Assembly: GCA_035511075.1 (NCBI GenBank) | Contig: DATKFW010000108.1 | Coordinates: forward strand, 124,001 to 188,000 | DNA from: DATAUD01 sp035511075 | GTDB lineage: Bacteria > Verrucomicrobiota > Verrucomicrobiia > Limisphaerales > Palsa-1400 | Length of the DNA stretch: 64,000 bases | Direction: 5' to 3' | Shown: positions 8,479 through 16,039 of the stretch, piece after piece | Position numbering within the stretch: the stretch's first letter is position 1 | Layout: every line of letters starts with the position of its first letter | Made by a program: the position numbers and the translations under genes | The notes under the pieces: model-generated | The model's database searches: none | What the model was told of the DNA's origin: nothing | The model's input: the letters and a program-made list of their open reading frames with translations, nothing else

Positions 8479-9963
8479 TCACTTTTCCTTCAGTTCCGCT
8501 TGATTCCACCATCCGCCGCCCAGAGCCTGGAACAACGCAGCGGTGTCGGCAAAGCGATTGGCCTGGGCCTGAACAAGGTTAAGGAGGGCCTGCTGGTAGG
8601 TTTGCTGCGCGTTCAACAGAGCCAGGTAACCGCCATAGCCGACGCGCCATTGCTGTTGGGAAAGATCCAGTGTCACGTTGGCGGCGGCGGCGGCCGCGGC
8701 GGCCGTCTTGAGAGCGGCGGCATCCTGTTCAAGCGCGTTCAGCGTGTCGGCGACATTTTGACAGGCCGTCAGAACGGTGCTGCGATATTGTTGCGCCGCC
8801 TGGAGGTACGCGGCCTTGGCGGCGCGTTCCTGGTGGAGCAGCGAACCTCCCTCAAAAATGGGTTGGGAGAGGGTGCCGCCTACTCCCCAAAAGCCGGAGC
8901 CGGATGAGAACAGTTTGTCAAGACTCAGAGCGGTGCTGCCGGCGTTGGCGGTCAGAGTGATGTTGGGAAACCGATTGGCGATAGCGATTCCAATCTGCGC
9001 GCTCGCCGCATGCAGGTTCTGCTCGGCCTGGAGAATATCCGGTCGTTGTTCGACCAGCTTGCAAGGGACACTGACGGGCAGTTTTTCCGGCAGTTTCAGC
9101 ATCGAAAGATCAAAAGCGTCGCCGTTCTGATCACTCGGGAAATCGCCGGCCAAAACGGCCAGAAGATCGTGTTGCTGGGCCAATTGTTTGAGCAGTGGCG
9201 GGAGAGTGGCGGCGACTAGCGCGAGTTGCGATTCCTGCGCGGCGATATCCAGCCCGCTGGCATGTCCCTTTGAGTACTGGAAATGCACGATTTCAAGCAT
9301 GTTGGAGTTTATGGCCAGGATCTGGCGCGTCGTTTCAATCTGCGCCCGCAGTGACGCTTCCTGAATCGCCGCGACCACTACGTTGGCGCTCAAGGTCAGA
9401 TACGTCGCGATCATCTGAAATCGCGCCCCTTGTTCCTGGGCCTGGAAGGACTCGACGGTTCGGCGGTTCAGGCCAAAAACATCGGGCACGTACGACACGC
9501 TGACCTGAGGAGTGAACAGATTGTATTCAAAGACATTGGCATTGGGCGTGGGCGCGATAAAACTGGACTGCCTCTGGCGGCTGGCGGAGAACGATGCGTC
9601 GACATGGGGATAATAAGCGCCGCGCTGAACCAACACATTTTCCCGCGCCGCCATCAACGCCTCTTGCGCCGCCCCGAGGTCGGGATTGTTCGTGAGTGAT
9701 CGTTTGATCAGTTCGTTGAGCGGCTCGGAGTGAAACAAGGCCCACCACTGTCCCGGAATTTCCAGGCCGTCCACGAAGCGTTGGGCTTCTCCGCCGGCCA
9801 CGTTTGGGGTGCCGGGGAGGTTCGAGAGCGGGAGCGCAGTATAACGTTTCACTGGCGGACCCGCAGGCCGCTTGAAGTTTGGCCCGACGGCGCAGCCTGC
9901 CACGACCCAGAAAGCCAGGATGAGAGGCGCAGCCGGGATGTGCGATTTAAAAATTGACCTCAT
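8479..9963 (-). CDS. TolC-family outer-membrane efflux lipoprotein (NodT type)
   Basis: A 494-residue outer-membrane channel protein. The N-terminus has a lipobox ending in VAGC (Cys24) followed by AVGPNFKRP, the signature start of NodT/OprM-type lipoproteins. The body contains two OEP repeats: WWALFHSEPLNELIKRSLTNNPDL near 75-95 and a second set with RPDILQAEQNL near 310, rich in Ala/Gln coiled-coil segments. It forms the exit duct of the tripartite pump encoded downstream. It appears to be first in the tolC-cusB-cusA operon; a small membrane protein gene lies 216 bp upstream on the same strand. No operator for a metal regulator was recognised in that gap. Confidence 0.9.
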   Translation of the reverse strand: MRSIFKSHIPAAPLILAFWVVAGCAVGPNFKRPAGPPVKRYTALPLSNLPGTPNVAGGEAQRFVDGLEIPGQWWALFHSEPLNELIKRSLTNNPDLGAAQEALMAARENVLVQRGAYYPHVDASFSASRQRQSSFIAPTPNANVFEYNLFTPQVSVSYVPDVFGLNRRTVESFQAQEQGARFQMIATYLTLSANVVVAAIQEASLRAQIETTRQILAINSNMLEIVHFQYSKGHASGLDIAAQESQLALVAATLPPLLKQLAQQHDLLAVLAGDFPSDQNGDAFDLSMLKLPEKLPVSVPCKLVEQRPDILQAEQNLHAASAQIGIAIANRFPNITLTANAGSTALSLDKLFSSGSGFWGVGGTLSQPIFEGGSLLHQERAAKAAYLQAAQQYRSTVLTACQNVADTLNALEQDAAALKTAAAAAAAANVTLDLSQQQWRVGYGGYLALLNAQQTYQQALLNLVQAQANRFADTAALFQALGGGWWNQAELKEK

Positions 9964-10179
9964 TGGGTCGGAACGTATCGGATTGCAGGCGCGGTACTGT
10001 CACGCCGGAAACCCGGATCTCGGATTTATGAACTATTTGTCTGTTTCGCCGACGCTGCGACACTCACGGCAGAGCCCGGCTCCGAATTTCTCATATCTTT
10101 TCCACAAAGGCTTGTTGATCCACATGACACATGCCGCGACGGCAATGCAGTCACTCTGGAAGATAAACGGCGGAGAAAC

Positions 10180-10503
10180 CTATCGCCGCGGTGGAGCGCG
10201 GTTGGGCGAGAAGTAAAAATCCAAGTAGGAGGCCAACGGAGTCTCCCGGCGGGAGACGCCGAAGACGCTGCAGACGCAGGCAGTGATGACGACGAGCAGG
10301 GTCTCTGTCCAGAGCAATTGGCCTGTGGCGAACGCAGATATGACGCAGAAGTGATCAGGATGAGCGCAATCGGCATGAAGGCGCTGGTGCAGGGACGGGC
10401 TGACTGCAAGAGCGCCGAGAACGAGCACCAGCACAACAGCGAACGCCGCCGTCACTGCTTTTGCAGTCCGGGCAAAACCCAAACAAATACGGATCGGACG
10501 CAT
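10180..10503 (-). CDS. Small two-TM membrane protein upstream of efflux operon
   Basis: A 107-residue protein with an ATG start, a basic N-terminus, one hydrophobic segment at about 14-34 and a second at about 60-82. The loop between them holds HQRLHADCAHPDHFCVI, a cluster of four His and two Cys suited to metal binding. The tail is basic. It lies directly upstream of the tolC-cusB-cusA genes on the same strand, 216 bp away. Small His/Cys-rich membrane proteins next to metal RND operons are common in related genomes as far as I recall, but no function is established. A role in metal sensing or delivery is only inference. It is not a recognised domain to me. Confidence 0.6.
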   Translation of the reverse strand: MRPIRICLGFARTAKAVTAAFAVVLVLVLGALAVSPSLHQRLHADCAHPDHFCVISAFATGQLLWTETLLVVITACVCSVFGVSRRETPLASYLDFYFSPNRAPPRR

Positions 10504-10576
10504 GGCCTTGCGAAAAGACAGCCACAGGCTCGGTTTGAATGCAAGCGCAGAAAATCAGGCTCGCTGAGGTAGCCGG

Positions 10577-10699
10577 AAATTTGAGGAAGCGGCCGCGGTG
10601 TTGGGCATCGCGCTGAGGTCGGAGCGGGACAGGCCAGCCGCGGATTAATTTCGCTCCCGGCATTATTGTATCTGGCCGGGCGGCGGTCGAACGTGTAAA
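10577..10699 (+). pseudogene. Relics of sigma-factor and OPT-transporter 3' ends
   Basis: Positions 10579-10603 match the intact sigma gene at 3993-4025 (FEEAAAVLGIA here, FEESAAALGIA there). The match then jumps to the sequence after 4091 (ctgag.tcggagcggga), as if 74 bp between two GGCATCGCG repeats (4017-4025 and 4091-4099) had been deleted. Positions 10660-10699 encode PALLYLAGRRSNV and a stop, matching the OPT C-terminus ALLYMAGRRSKA at 3403-3437. The order (sigma then OPT) is reversed from the intact locus. Neither fragment can be functional. Confidence 0.75.
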
Positions 10700-10707
10700 A
10701 TCGCAGT

Positions 10708-11772
10708 TTGAACGCGAAAGCATCAGTGCCACATGGACGCGGGGCCGCGAGCAATCCGGCGAACCGGTTTGAAGGAATTTCGCTGGAACGCGATTCCGAG
10801 TGGAATCCGGAGGAGGACCCGGCGCCTCGCACCCAGTTTCTGCGCGACCTTTCCCAAAGCGCCATCACGTACAACGACAGCCCGGACATCGGTTTCGGCG
10901 CCAGCGTTAACCCGTATCGCGGGTGCGAACACGGCTGCATTTATTGTTACGCGCGGCCAACGCACGAATTCCTCGGCTTCTCGGCGGGCGTGGATTTCGA
11001 GTCGAAAATCATTGTCAAGAAGAATGCGCCGGAATTGTTGCGCAAGGAATTGGCATCGCCCAAATGGAAACCGCAGGTCATCGCGATGAGCGGGGTCACT
11101 GACTGCTACCAGCCGGTGGAGCGCAAATTACAGTTGACACGAGGTTGCCTGGAAGTCCTGGCGGAATGCCGGAATCCGGTGGTCATCGTCACGAAAAACT
11201 TCCTGGTGACGCGCGACATCGATTTGCTTCAGGAATTGGCGCGGCACAACGCGGTGTCGGTCTGTGTCTCCATCACGACGCTGGACTCGGACCTGGCGCG
11301 AGTGATGGAACCGCGCACCTCCTCGCCGAGGCAGCGTCTGGCCGCCATTGAAATGCTGACCAAAGCCGGGGTGCGGGCGGGCGTGAATGTGGCGCCGGTG
11401 ATCCCCGGGCTGACGGACCACGAAATACTGCCGATCGTCGAGGCGTCGGTCGGGGCGGGGGCCCAGTTCGCCCATTACACGGTCCTGCGTTTGCCCTACG
11501 CCGTGAAGGATTTGTTCGAGCAATGGCTGGCCGTTCACGCGCCCGGGAAACGCGAGAAAGTCCTCAACCGCATCCGGGCGATGCGCGATGGCAAATTGAA
11601 CGATTCGACCTGGAGCCAGCGGATGAGTGGCGTTGGCGTCTTCGCCGAGCAAATACGGCAAACCTTCGCCGTCGCCCGCCGCAAGACGGGATTATTGGAC
11701 ACGGACCGTTTCACGCTTTCCACGGCTGATTTCCGCAGACCGGCGGGAGCGCAGTTGGCGCTGGGGCTGTGA
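10708..11772 (+). CDS. Radical SAM protein, PA0069/Rv2578c family
   Basis: A 354-residue protein with the 4Fe-4S-binding triad in RGCEHGCIYCYAR (Cys73, Cys77, Cys80), preceded by GFGASVNPYRG. Later blocks (VIAMSGVTDCYQPVERK, VVIVTKNFLVTRDIDLL, ARVMEPRTSSPRQRLAAI, GVNVAPVIPGLTD) match the PA0069-like radical SAM family, related to SPL-like proteins and of unknown reaction. The start is TTG 10708 or GTG 10726; both precede the family's HGRGA..NPA.RFE opening. The gene begins only nine bases after the OPT relic. It appears monocistronic, with a gene-poor interval behind it. Confidence 0.88.
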   Translation: MNAKASVPHGRGAASNPANRFEGISLERDSEWNPEEDPAPRTQFLRDLSQSAITYNDSPDIGFGASVNPYRGCEHGCIYCYARPTHEFLGFSAGVDFESKIIVKKNAPELLRKELASPKWKPQVIAMSGVTDCYQPVERKLQLTRGCLEVLAECRNPVVIVTKNFLVTRDIDLLQELARHNAVSVCVSITTLDSDLARVMEPRTSSPRQRLAAIEMLTKAGVRAGVNVAPVIPGLTDHEILPIVEASVGAGAQFAHYTVLRLPYAVKDLFEQWLAVHAPGKREKVLNRIRAMRDGKLNDSTWSQRMSGVGVFAEQIRQTFAVARRKTGLLDTDRFTLSTADFRRPAGAQLALGL

Positions 11773-12316
11773 TTTCCCTTAATTGCCGGTTTTTCACAAA
11801 ACAGATCGAACCTTGATTGACCTTGATTGACCTTGATTGGACTGGATTGACCGGGGGAAATCCCGATACAGGAAAATCCGGAACAAGAACAGACATCCGG
11901 ATTTGGTTTGACCACGCGCGACCGCGTCGGTAATCGATGGACTCAGGCGCCGCCCCAGCGACGCGGACGGCGACATTTCAAAGAACAGCGGCTTTCGCCC
12001 GCCTGAACCTCCCATGTTTATGTGGGACTTGCAAGCGCTTTTGGCGCGCGCGATTATCTCGAAGATGGTAAAATTTCGTATGTCTGAAATTTTCACCTAG
12101 GAACATTCGTATTTTGCGGTTTCAAAGTCACTGCACAACGGGCTTGGTGAGTTCACGCTAGCCCTAGCGGCAATTAGCGGTTTAGGATCGCGATACCTGT
12201 CGCCATTTTGTGTTGGGTAGCTGATGTGCTTGAACTGGGGGTTGCGGGAAGGGGTAAGGTTTGGTGAATATTCGAGATGTGAAATGAATTTCCACCGAGC
12301 GTCGTTAGAAAAACGA
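11773..12316. other. Gene-poor interval between radical SAM gene and lipoprotein gene
   Basis: No convincing coding sequence is seen in 544 bp. It starts with a short tandem repeat (11811-11850), is lower in GC than its surroundings near 12040-12130, and serves as the shared 3' flank of two convergent genes. No strong terminator hairpin with a T-run was found. A 63-codon plus-strand frame at 12224 runs into the lipoprotein gene and is judged spurious. Confidence 0.5.
11811..11850. repeat. Ten-base tandem repeat, about 4 copies
   Basis: Consecutive units read CCTTGATTGA, CCTTGATTGA, CCTTGATTGG and ACTGGATTGA. The first two are identical and the last is diverged. It sits 40 bp after the radical SAM stop codon. 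No function is evident; replication slippage is the simplest origin. Confidence 0.8.
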
Positions 12317-12925
12317 TCACAGCCGCTTCATTGTCTCAAACAGGAATTTGTTCGTATCACTTCCAAATCGAACAAGGAATGCGCGCTGAAGTTGTGTGTC
12401 GGGGTTCATTCTTAACGGCCCTCTCGGTAACGGCGGAATCGGCCCGCGCCAATTCAGAAAAAACTCCTCCGCATCCTGCTTTGCGAACTGTAACCACTGG
12501 TCGTTCAAACCGCCGACACCTATCTCATTAATCCCTATATGAACCTTTACGACGAGATGGAGTGGTTGAATTGTCGCTGCCTGAAGCATTTCGATTAGGC
12601 CGAGGGCAGGAGCAGTCCCTTCAGAAGTGTGATCGCACGCCTTGATGACCGGAAGTAAATCAATAAATTGATTTGTGCCGAGTCGGAAGAGCACGCCGGT
12701 AAATTCCATTAAACAGGATTTATTCGGGCCGACACCGACAACGGTCACGTCGTAACTTCCTTCGTCGGCCTTACGGACTTCCCAATGGTAGGGCTTTCCG
12801 CCGTCGTAGGTGCCTACAAGGCGGTCGTCCGTCACAATGTCGCCCTGTTGGTAGAAAGGCTTTTCTGAAGTAAAGCAACCACAAAGCAGGACCGCCGCTG
12901 CAATGGCAATGAAAGGGTATTTCAT
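12317..12925 (-). CDS. Hypothetical lipoprotein
   Basis: A 202-residue protein from an ATG start with a lipoprotein signal peptide (hydrophobic core, lipobox LLCGC, Cys17). The mature part is mixed alpha/beta in character with no repeats and no domain I recognise. Segments such as LVGTYDGGKPYHWEVRKADEGSYDVTVVGVG suggest a beta-rich first half, like small periplasmic or outer-membrane-anchored proteins. It stands alone between two gene-poor stretches. The signal peptide and uninterrupted frame support a real gene; the function is unknown. Confidence 0.65.
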   Translation of the reverse strand: MKYPFIAIAAAVLLCGCFTSEKPFYQQGDIVTDDRLVGTYDGGKPYHWEVRKADEGSYDVTVVGVGPNKSCLMEFTGVLFRLGTNQFIDLLPVIKACDHTSEGTAPALGLIEMLQAATIQPLHLVVKVHIGINEIGVGGLNDQWLQFAKQDAEEFFLNWRGPIPPLPRGPLRMNPDTQLQRAFLVRFGSDTNKFLFETMKRL

Positions 12926-13667
12926 AAGCAGGTCAATTGTTAGTCAGTCAACATAAACCGGGATTTCCCATTTGGATTCGTGCCCACGACCCGCGCAGGC
13001 CTTTTTGTGATTTTTTTCATTTTCTTCCTACTCGACGGATTTGCAAGGCATTTGTTGAGGGAGCCGTCCCGGCTTTGGGGCCAATCTATTATTTGACGCT
13101 AAAGAACACAAAAGTTTGGCCGGTATTGTGGCCCGAGTTGTGCTAAACACGGCTGCTGGTCTTGTATTAGTCGGGGTTTTGGCACTGATTGGTAAAATTA
13201 GGGCGAGACGGAGTTAAATCTCAAATTGAGGCGGAATTTCGCGGTACCGCTGAACATTTAGCGTCTGAGAATCCCTTTTTCAGGCCAGAGGACGTATTCT
13301 GTGCTAGTTTCACGATTGGGAATGCGGCCGTTGGTAACACGATGGGAATGGCGCGTAAAGTAAGAAAAGACCAATAAAATCAATCGTTTTGTGCGCGTGG
13401 CAAATGATGTGGAAAGACGGCGTGAAATGGGTCAAATGGGAATTTTCAGTCCTCTGTTCTACCAATGGAGCTATCCTGCCTGAATCGGGAGAATCATGTG
13501 CCCGACAAGGGCACGCTGGGAAGTTCCGCATCGCGATTGCGCTCCCCGGGGAAACACTCCCTTTCCGATGAATCGCTTTTCCATTGATCTGCCGCTCGCG
13601 CGCCGGGGTTGATTTCTCGGCAACGCCGGGCTTGAAAACGATCCCGGTTTAGCGGTAGGTTGCTGTT
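12926..13667. other. Gene-poor interval with fragmentary frames
   Basis: No complete gene is recognised in 742 bp. Two short overlapping plus-strand frames look partly protein-like. One ends at 13217 and encodes a hydrophobic tail (AAGLVLVGVLALIGKI then basic residues) but has no ATG and is closed upstream by a stop. The other, 13189-13377 from a TTG, encodes 62 residues. They may be remains of decayed genes. A tRNA-like half gene lies at 13436-13480. Confidence 0.4.
13436..13480 (-). pseudogene. tRNA-like 5' half, GAA (Phe) anticodon
   Basis: Read on the minus strand from 13480: acceptor GGCAGGA, then TA, a D-arm GCTC-cattggta-GAAC, and an anticodon loop CTGAAAA with anticodon GAA at 13447-13445. 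The D-stem and the anticodon stem each have a mismatch. No T-arm (TTCGA..) or matching 3' acceptor follows, so this looks like a truncated or decayed tRNA gene and not a working one. Confidence 0.45.
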
Positions 13668-13889
13668 GTGAAGGCTGTAAAAGTAGATGAAGCGCATCGG
13701 ATTCTGATTTCCGTGCTCCGGCCAGGTGACTATTACGAGCCTGAAGTCGTCGGAGAGAACGAGGTCTTGCTTCGGAAAGTCGAGTTGCCGCGGCGCAGAC
13801 CGACTTTTGCGGAGGCAATGGCTGCAATCGAAAGCAGTCCGCTTCGGTTTACGAAAAGCTGGGATGAAATCAAAGAGGAGACCCGGTGA
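13668..13889 (+). CDS. Antitoxin-like protein, partner of VapC
   Basis: A 73-residue protein starting at GTG. The first half is short beta strands (MKAVKVDEAHRILISVLRPGDYYEPEVV) and the second half is helical (FAEAMAAIESSPLRFTKSWDEIKEETR). Its size, its position directly before a PIN toxin, and a four-base GTGA overlap with that gene support an antitoxin role. The C-terminal helix would be the toxin-binding part. The DNA-binding fold is not certain: it does not closely resemble the common AbrB or Phd forms. It may autoregulate the pair, as is usual, but no operator was identified. Confidence 0.6.
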   Translation: MKAVKVDEAHRILISVLRPGDYYEPEVVGENEVLLRKVELPRRRPTFAEAMAAIESSPLRFTKSWDEIKEETR

Positions 13890-14308
13890 TTCTGTTTGAC
13901 AGCAGCGTGGTCATCGATGCCCGCGACTCAAACAGTCCTTTTCACGATTGGGCCAAGCGCCAGATTGCGGGAGCGGTGCAGGAAGGCGGCGAAGGGGGCG
14001 CCGTGAACACCATCGTCGTCAGTGAGGCGTCGGTGCGCGCCGAGAATCGGGACGCTGTCCCGGCGTTGCTCGAAGGATTGGGACTGAAGCTCGTGCCCTT
14101 GCCGATTTCAGCGGCGATTCCAGCCGCAAAGGCATTTGCCATTTATTTGGACCGATTGAAAACGGACGGACGGAAAACTGAAAACCGCGTTCCACTCCCG
14201 GACTTCCTGATAGGCGCTCACGCCAAGGCTGATGGAATGAAGTTGGTCACGCGCGACCCGGATCGCCTTAAAACCTATTTTCCAGACGTTCAACTCGTCA
14301 CTCCTTGA
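13886..14308 (+). CDS. vapC: VapC-like PIN-domain toxin (ribonuclease)
   Basis: A 140-residue PIN-domain protein. The acidic residues expected of the Mg-dependent RNase site are visible: Asp5 in the first strand (ILFDSSVVID), Glu47 (VVSEASV), Asp106 (PDFLIGAHA) and Asp124 (LVTRDPDRL). Length is normal for VapC toxins, which cleave tRNA or rRNA until bound by the antitoxin. The GTG start overlaps the antitoxin stop by four bases, giving a coupled two-gene unit. It stands just after the gene-poor stretch carrying a tRNA-like fragment, a setting typical of mobile accessory DNA, though no integrase is present. Confidence 0.8.
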   Translation: MILFDSSVVIDARDSNSPFHDWAKRQIAGAVQEGGEGGAVNTIVVSEASVRAENRDAVPALLEGLGLKLVPLPISAAIPAAKAFAIYLDRLKTDGRKTENRVPLPDFLIGAHAKADGMKLVTRDPDRLKTYFPDVQLVTP

Positions 14309-14434
14309 CCGGCATTGGGGACGCAGCTTCCAAAGAACGTCAATACGGATGCCGTTCAGACGCCAACCTTTGGCAACCTTGATTGAGACCTTGTGGAATC
14401 TCGATTAAAGTAAATCCCGCGCCCGGTGTTTACC

Positions 14435-16039
14435 TCATTCCAGGGTCAACGGTGGGAATTCCCCGGCCAGGCCCAAGTCGGCGATCATTTTGTTGCGGCG
14501 GCTGATGAGTTTCTGCGTGTAGAGGTGAATGGTCGCGGGATCATAGCCGGAGGCGGTCAGTGCCTGGATGATTTGGTCGGAGCGCAATTGGCCGATTAAT
14601 CGCGCCATCCAACGCGCGTCGTCAATGGTCATTGCGGCAAAGGCCGGGGTGCGCACGTCCGGAGTGTAGCCGACGATGCGCAAGGGGCGCGCCAAGCGGC
14701 CTTTCCCCAGGTCCAGCGGCGGCGCGGTGAAGGTCCACGGGAAGGCGTTGACGTTCTCGCCATGCCACGAAAGCAAGCCCTTCGTCCGGCCCAATCCACC
14801 GCCCAGATCGGAAAAATAATGCTCCAGACGCGGATGCTTTTTCGGTCCGACCACGCGCAGTTTGGTGTTGTCAAAGCGCGTGTCGTAGAATCCCAACCAC
14901 GCCGCGAGCAGACCCGCCCCACGCACTTCCCGGCGGTTGGCATGGTCCAGTTGCCCGTAATCCCACGGGCCAATGCTTTTTACAAGGGGGTCTTTGACTT
15001 GCACGTTGGCCGGGGTGGTCACGACGTAATCGATTTGCGCCTCGACGGCCGGCAGGAAATTGGTCCCCGTCATCAAACGCCGCTTCAACTCCGGGCCGCT
15101 CCAATGGCGCCCGTCGCGCAGGACCGCCGCCGCCACGTAAGCGAACGGGTCTTTGGATCGCTGCAAATTCATGGAATAAACCGGAATAAACCAAAGCACG
15201 GTGAAGGTGGTCCGAACGGGCTGGCGCGAATTGAACTCGGTGAAAATCCGGCGGTCGTAAGCCACCTTGACGCCGGCTGCGTAATCCGTGGGGTCGGCAT
15301 GAAAGCCCAGTGCCCAAAACATGCGCGTGACCAGCGGCTCGGAGGAGACCTCGCCAAATTTCAACTTGACCCGCTCCTGGCCGCAGTCCACCTCGAAGCC
15401 CGGATTCATCCCGGTGGTTTCTTTCGGGGCGGCGTACCGGCAGAGCTTGTCGGCGATGCGCGGCAAGCCCGGCCGGCCGAATCCATCATGCAAATTCTCC
15501 GTCGCGATGTCCGGCGGAAGCGACCAAAAACTCGAAGGCAGCGGATCGCGCCGGCTGAGGTCGTCGGTTGGACCGGGCTGGAGGTTGGCCGCCGGTTTCT
15601 GGCCGATGCCAATGGGCCGGAACAACTGGAGGAGCGCCAGCGGAGTCATAATGGCGTCGAAATGCCGGGGAATCGGCGGGCGCGCGTTATTATTGACTGC
15701 AAGAACCGTTTCCACCAGGTCGATTTCGAGCTGCTTGCGGTCCGCCGGGGTGGGGCGGTTCAGGGCATTTTCAGTCAGACGCTCAATCTCTTCCAGCCCT
15801 CTGCGGGTATGTTTGGATTCGCCCTCCGGTTTACTCAGAAGTACCTGGACTTGACGATCCAACCGGCGCAAATCCCCGTCCTCGACGGGGTTAAAACGCA
15901 CGGTTTCGGCCCCAACGCGCAGTTTGAAAACTTGATTCAAATTCACCGGCCCGGCGACGGCATTGAATGCAAGCAGACCGGCCGCAAAAACCAAGCATTC
16001 CCTCATGGCTCCCATTTTGGCGCGTCCGGCGAGAGTCAC
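14435..16039 (-). CDS. Secreted protein of unknown function
   Basis: Up to 534 residues. The frame opens at GTG 16039, overlapping the stop of the upstream isomerase-like gene by four bases, but ATG at residue 9 or 12 gives a cleaner signal peptide (MRECLVFAAGLLAFNAVAG). No repeats or membrane segments follow. Blocks such as KLKFGEVSSEPLVTRMFWALGF and LLAAWLGFYDTRFDNTKL recall a family of secreted proteins in Acidobacteria and Verrucomicrobia sometimes compared with kinase-like folds; this is a weak resemblance from memory. The overlap suggests co-expression with the sugar-isomerase-like gene. Function unknown. Confidence 0.7.
   Translation of the reverse strand: MTLAGRAKMGAMRECLVFAAGLLAFNAVAGPVNLNQVFKLRVGAETVRFNPVEDGDLRRLDRQVQVLLSKPEGESKHTRRGLEEIERLTENALNRPTPADRKQLEIDLVETVLAVNNNARPPIPRHFDAIMTPLALLQLFRPIGIGQKPAANLQPGPTDDLSRRDPLPSSFWSLPPDIATENLHDGFGRPGLPRIADKLCRYAAPKETTGMNPGFEVDCGQERVKLKFGEVSSEPLVTRMFWALGFHADPTDYAAGVKVAYDRRIFTEFNSRQPVRTTFTVLWFIPVYSMNLQRSKDPFAYVAAAVLRDGRHWSGPELKRRLMTGTNFLPAVEAQIDYVVTTPANVQVKDPLVKSIGPWDYGQLDHANRREVRGAGLLAAWLGFYDTRFDNTKLRVVGPKKHPRLEHYFSDLGGGLGRTKGLLSWHGENVNAFPWTFTAPPLDLGKGRLARPLRIVGYTPDVRTPAFAAMTIDDARWMARLIGQLRSDQIIQALTASGYDPATIHLYTQKLISRRNKMIADLGLAGEFPPLTLE

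Noticed and set aside
11811..11850. Possible CRISPR-like array
   Set aside because: The units are 10-base perfect tandem repeats without spacers, so they are simple slippage repeats. No cas gene is near.
12224..12415. 63-codon plus-strand frame
   Set aside because: It overlaps the 3' end of the minus-strand lipoprotein gene and has no protein-like pattern or ribosome site.
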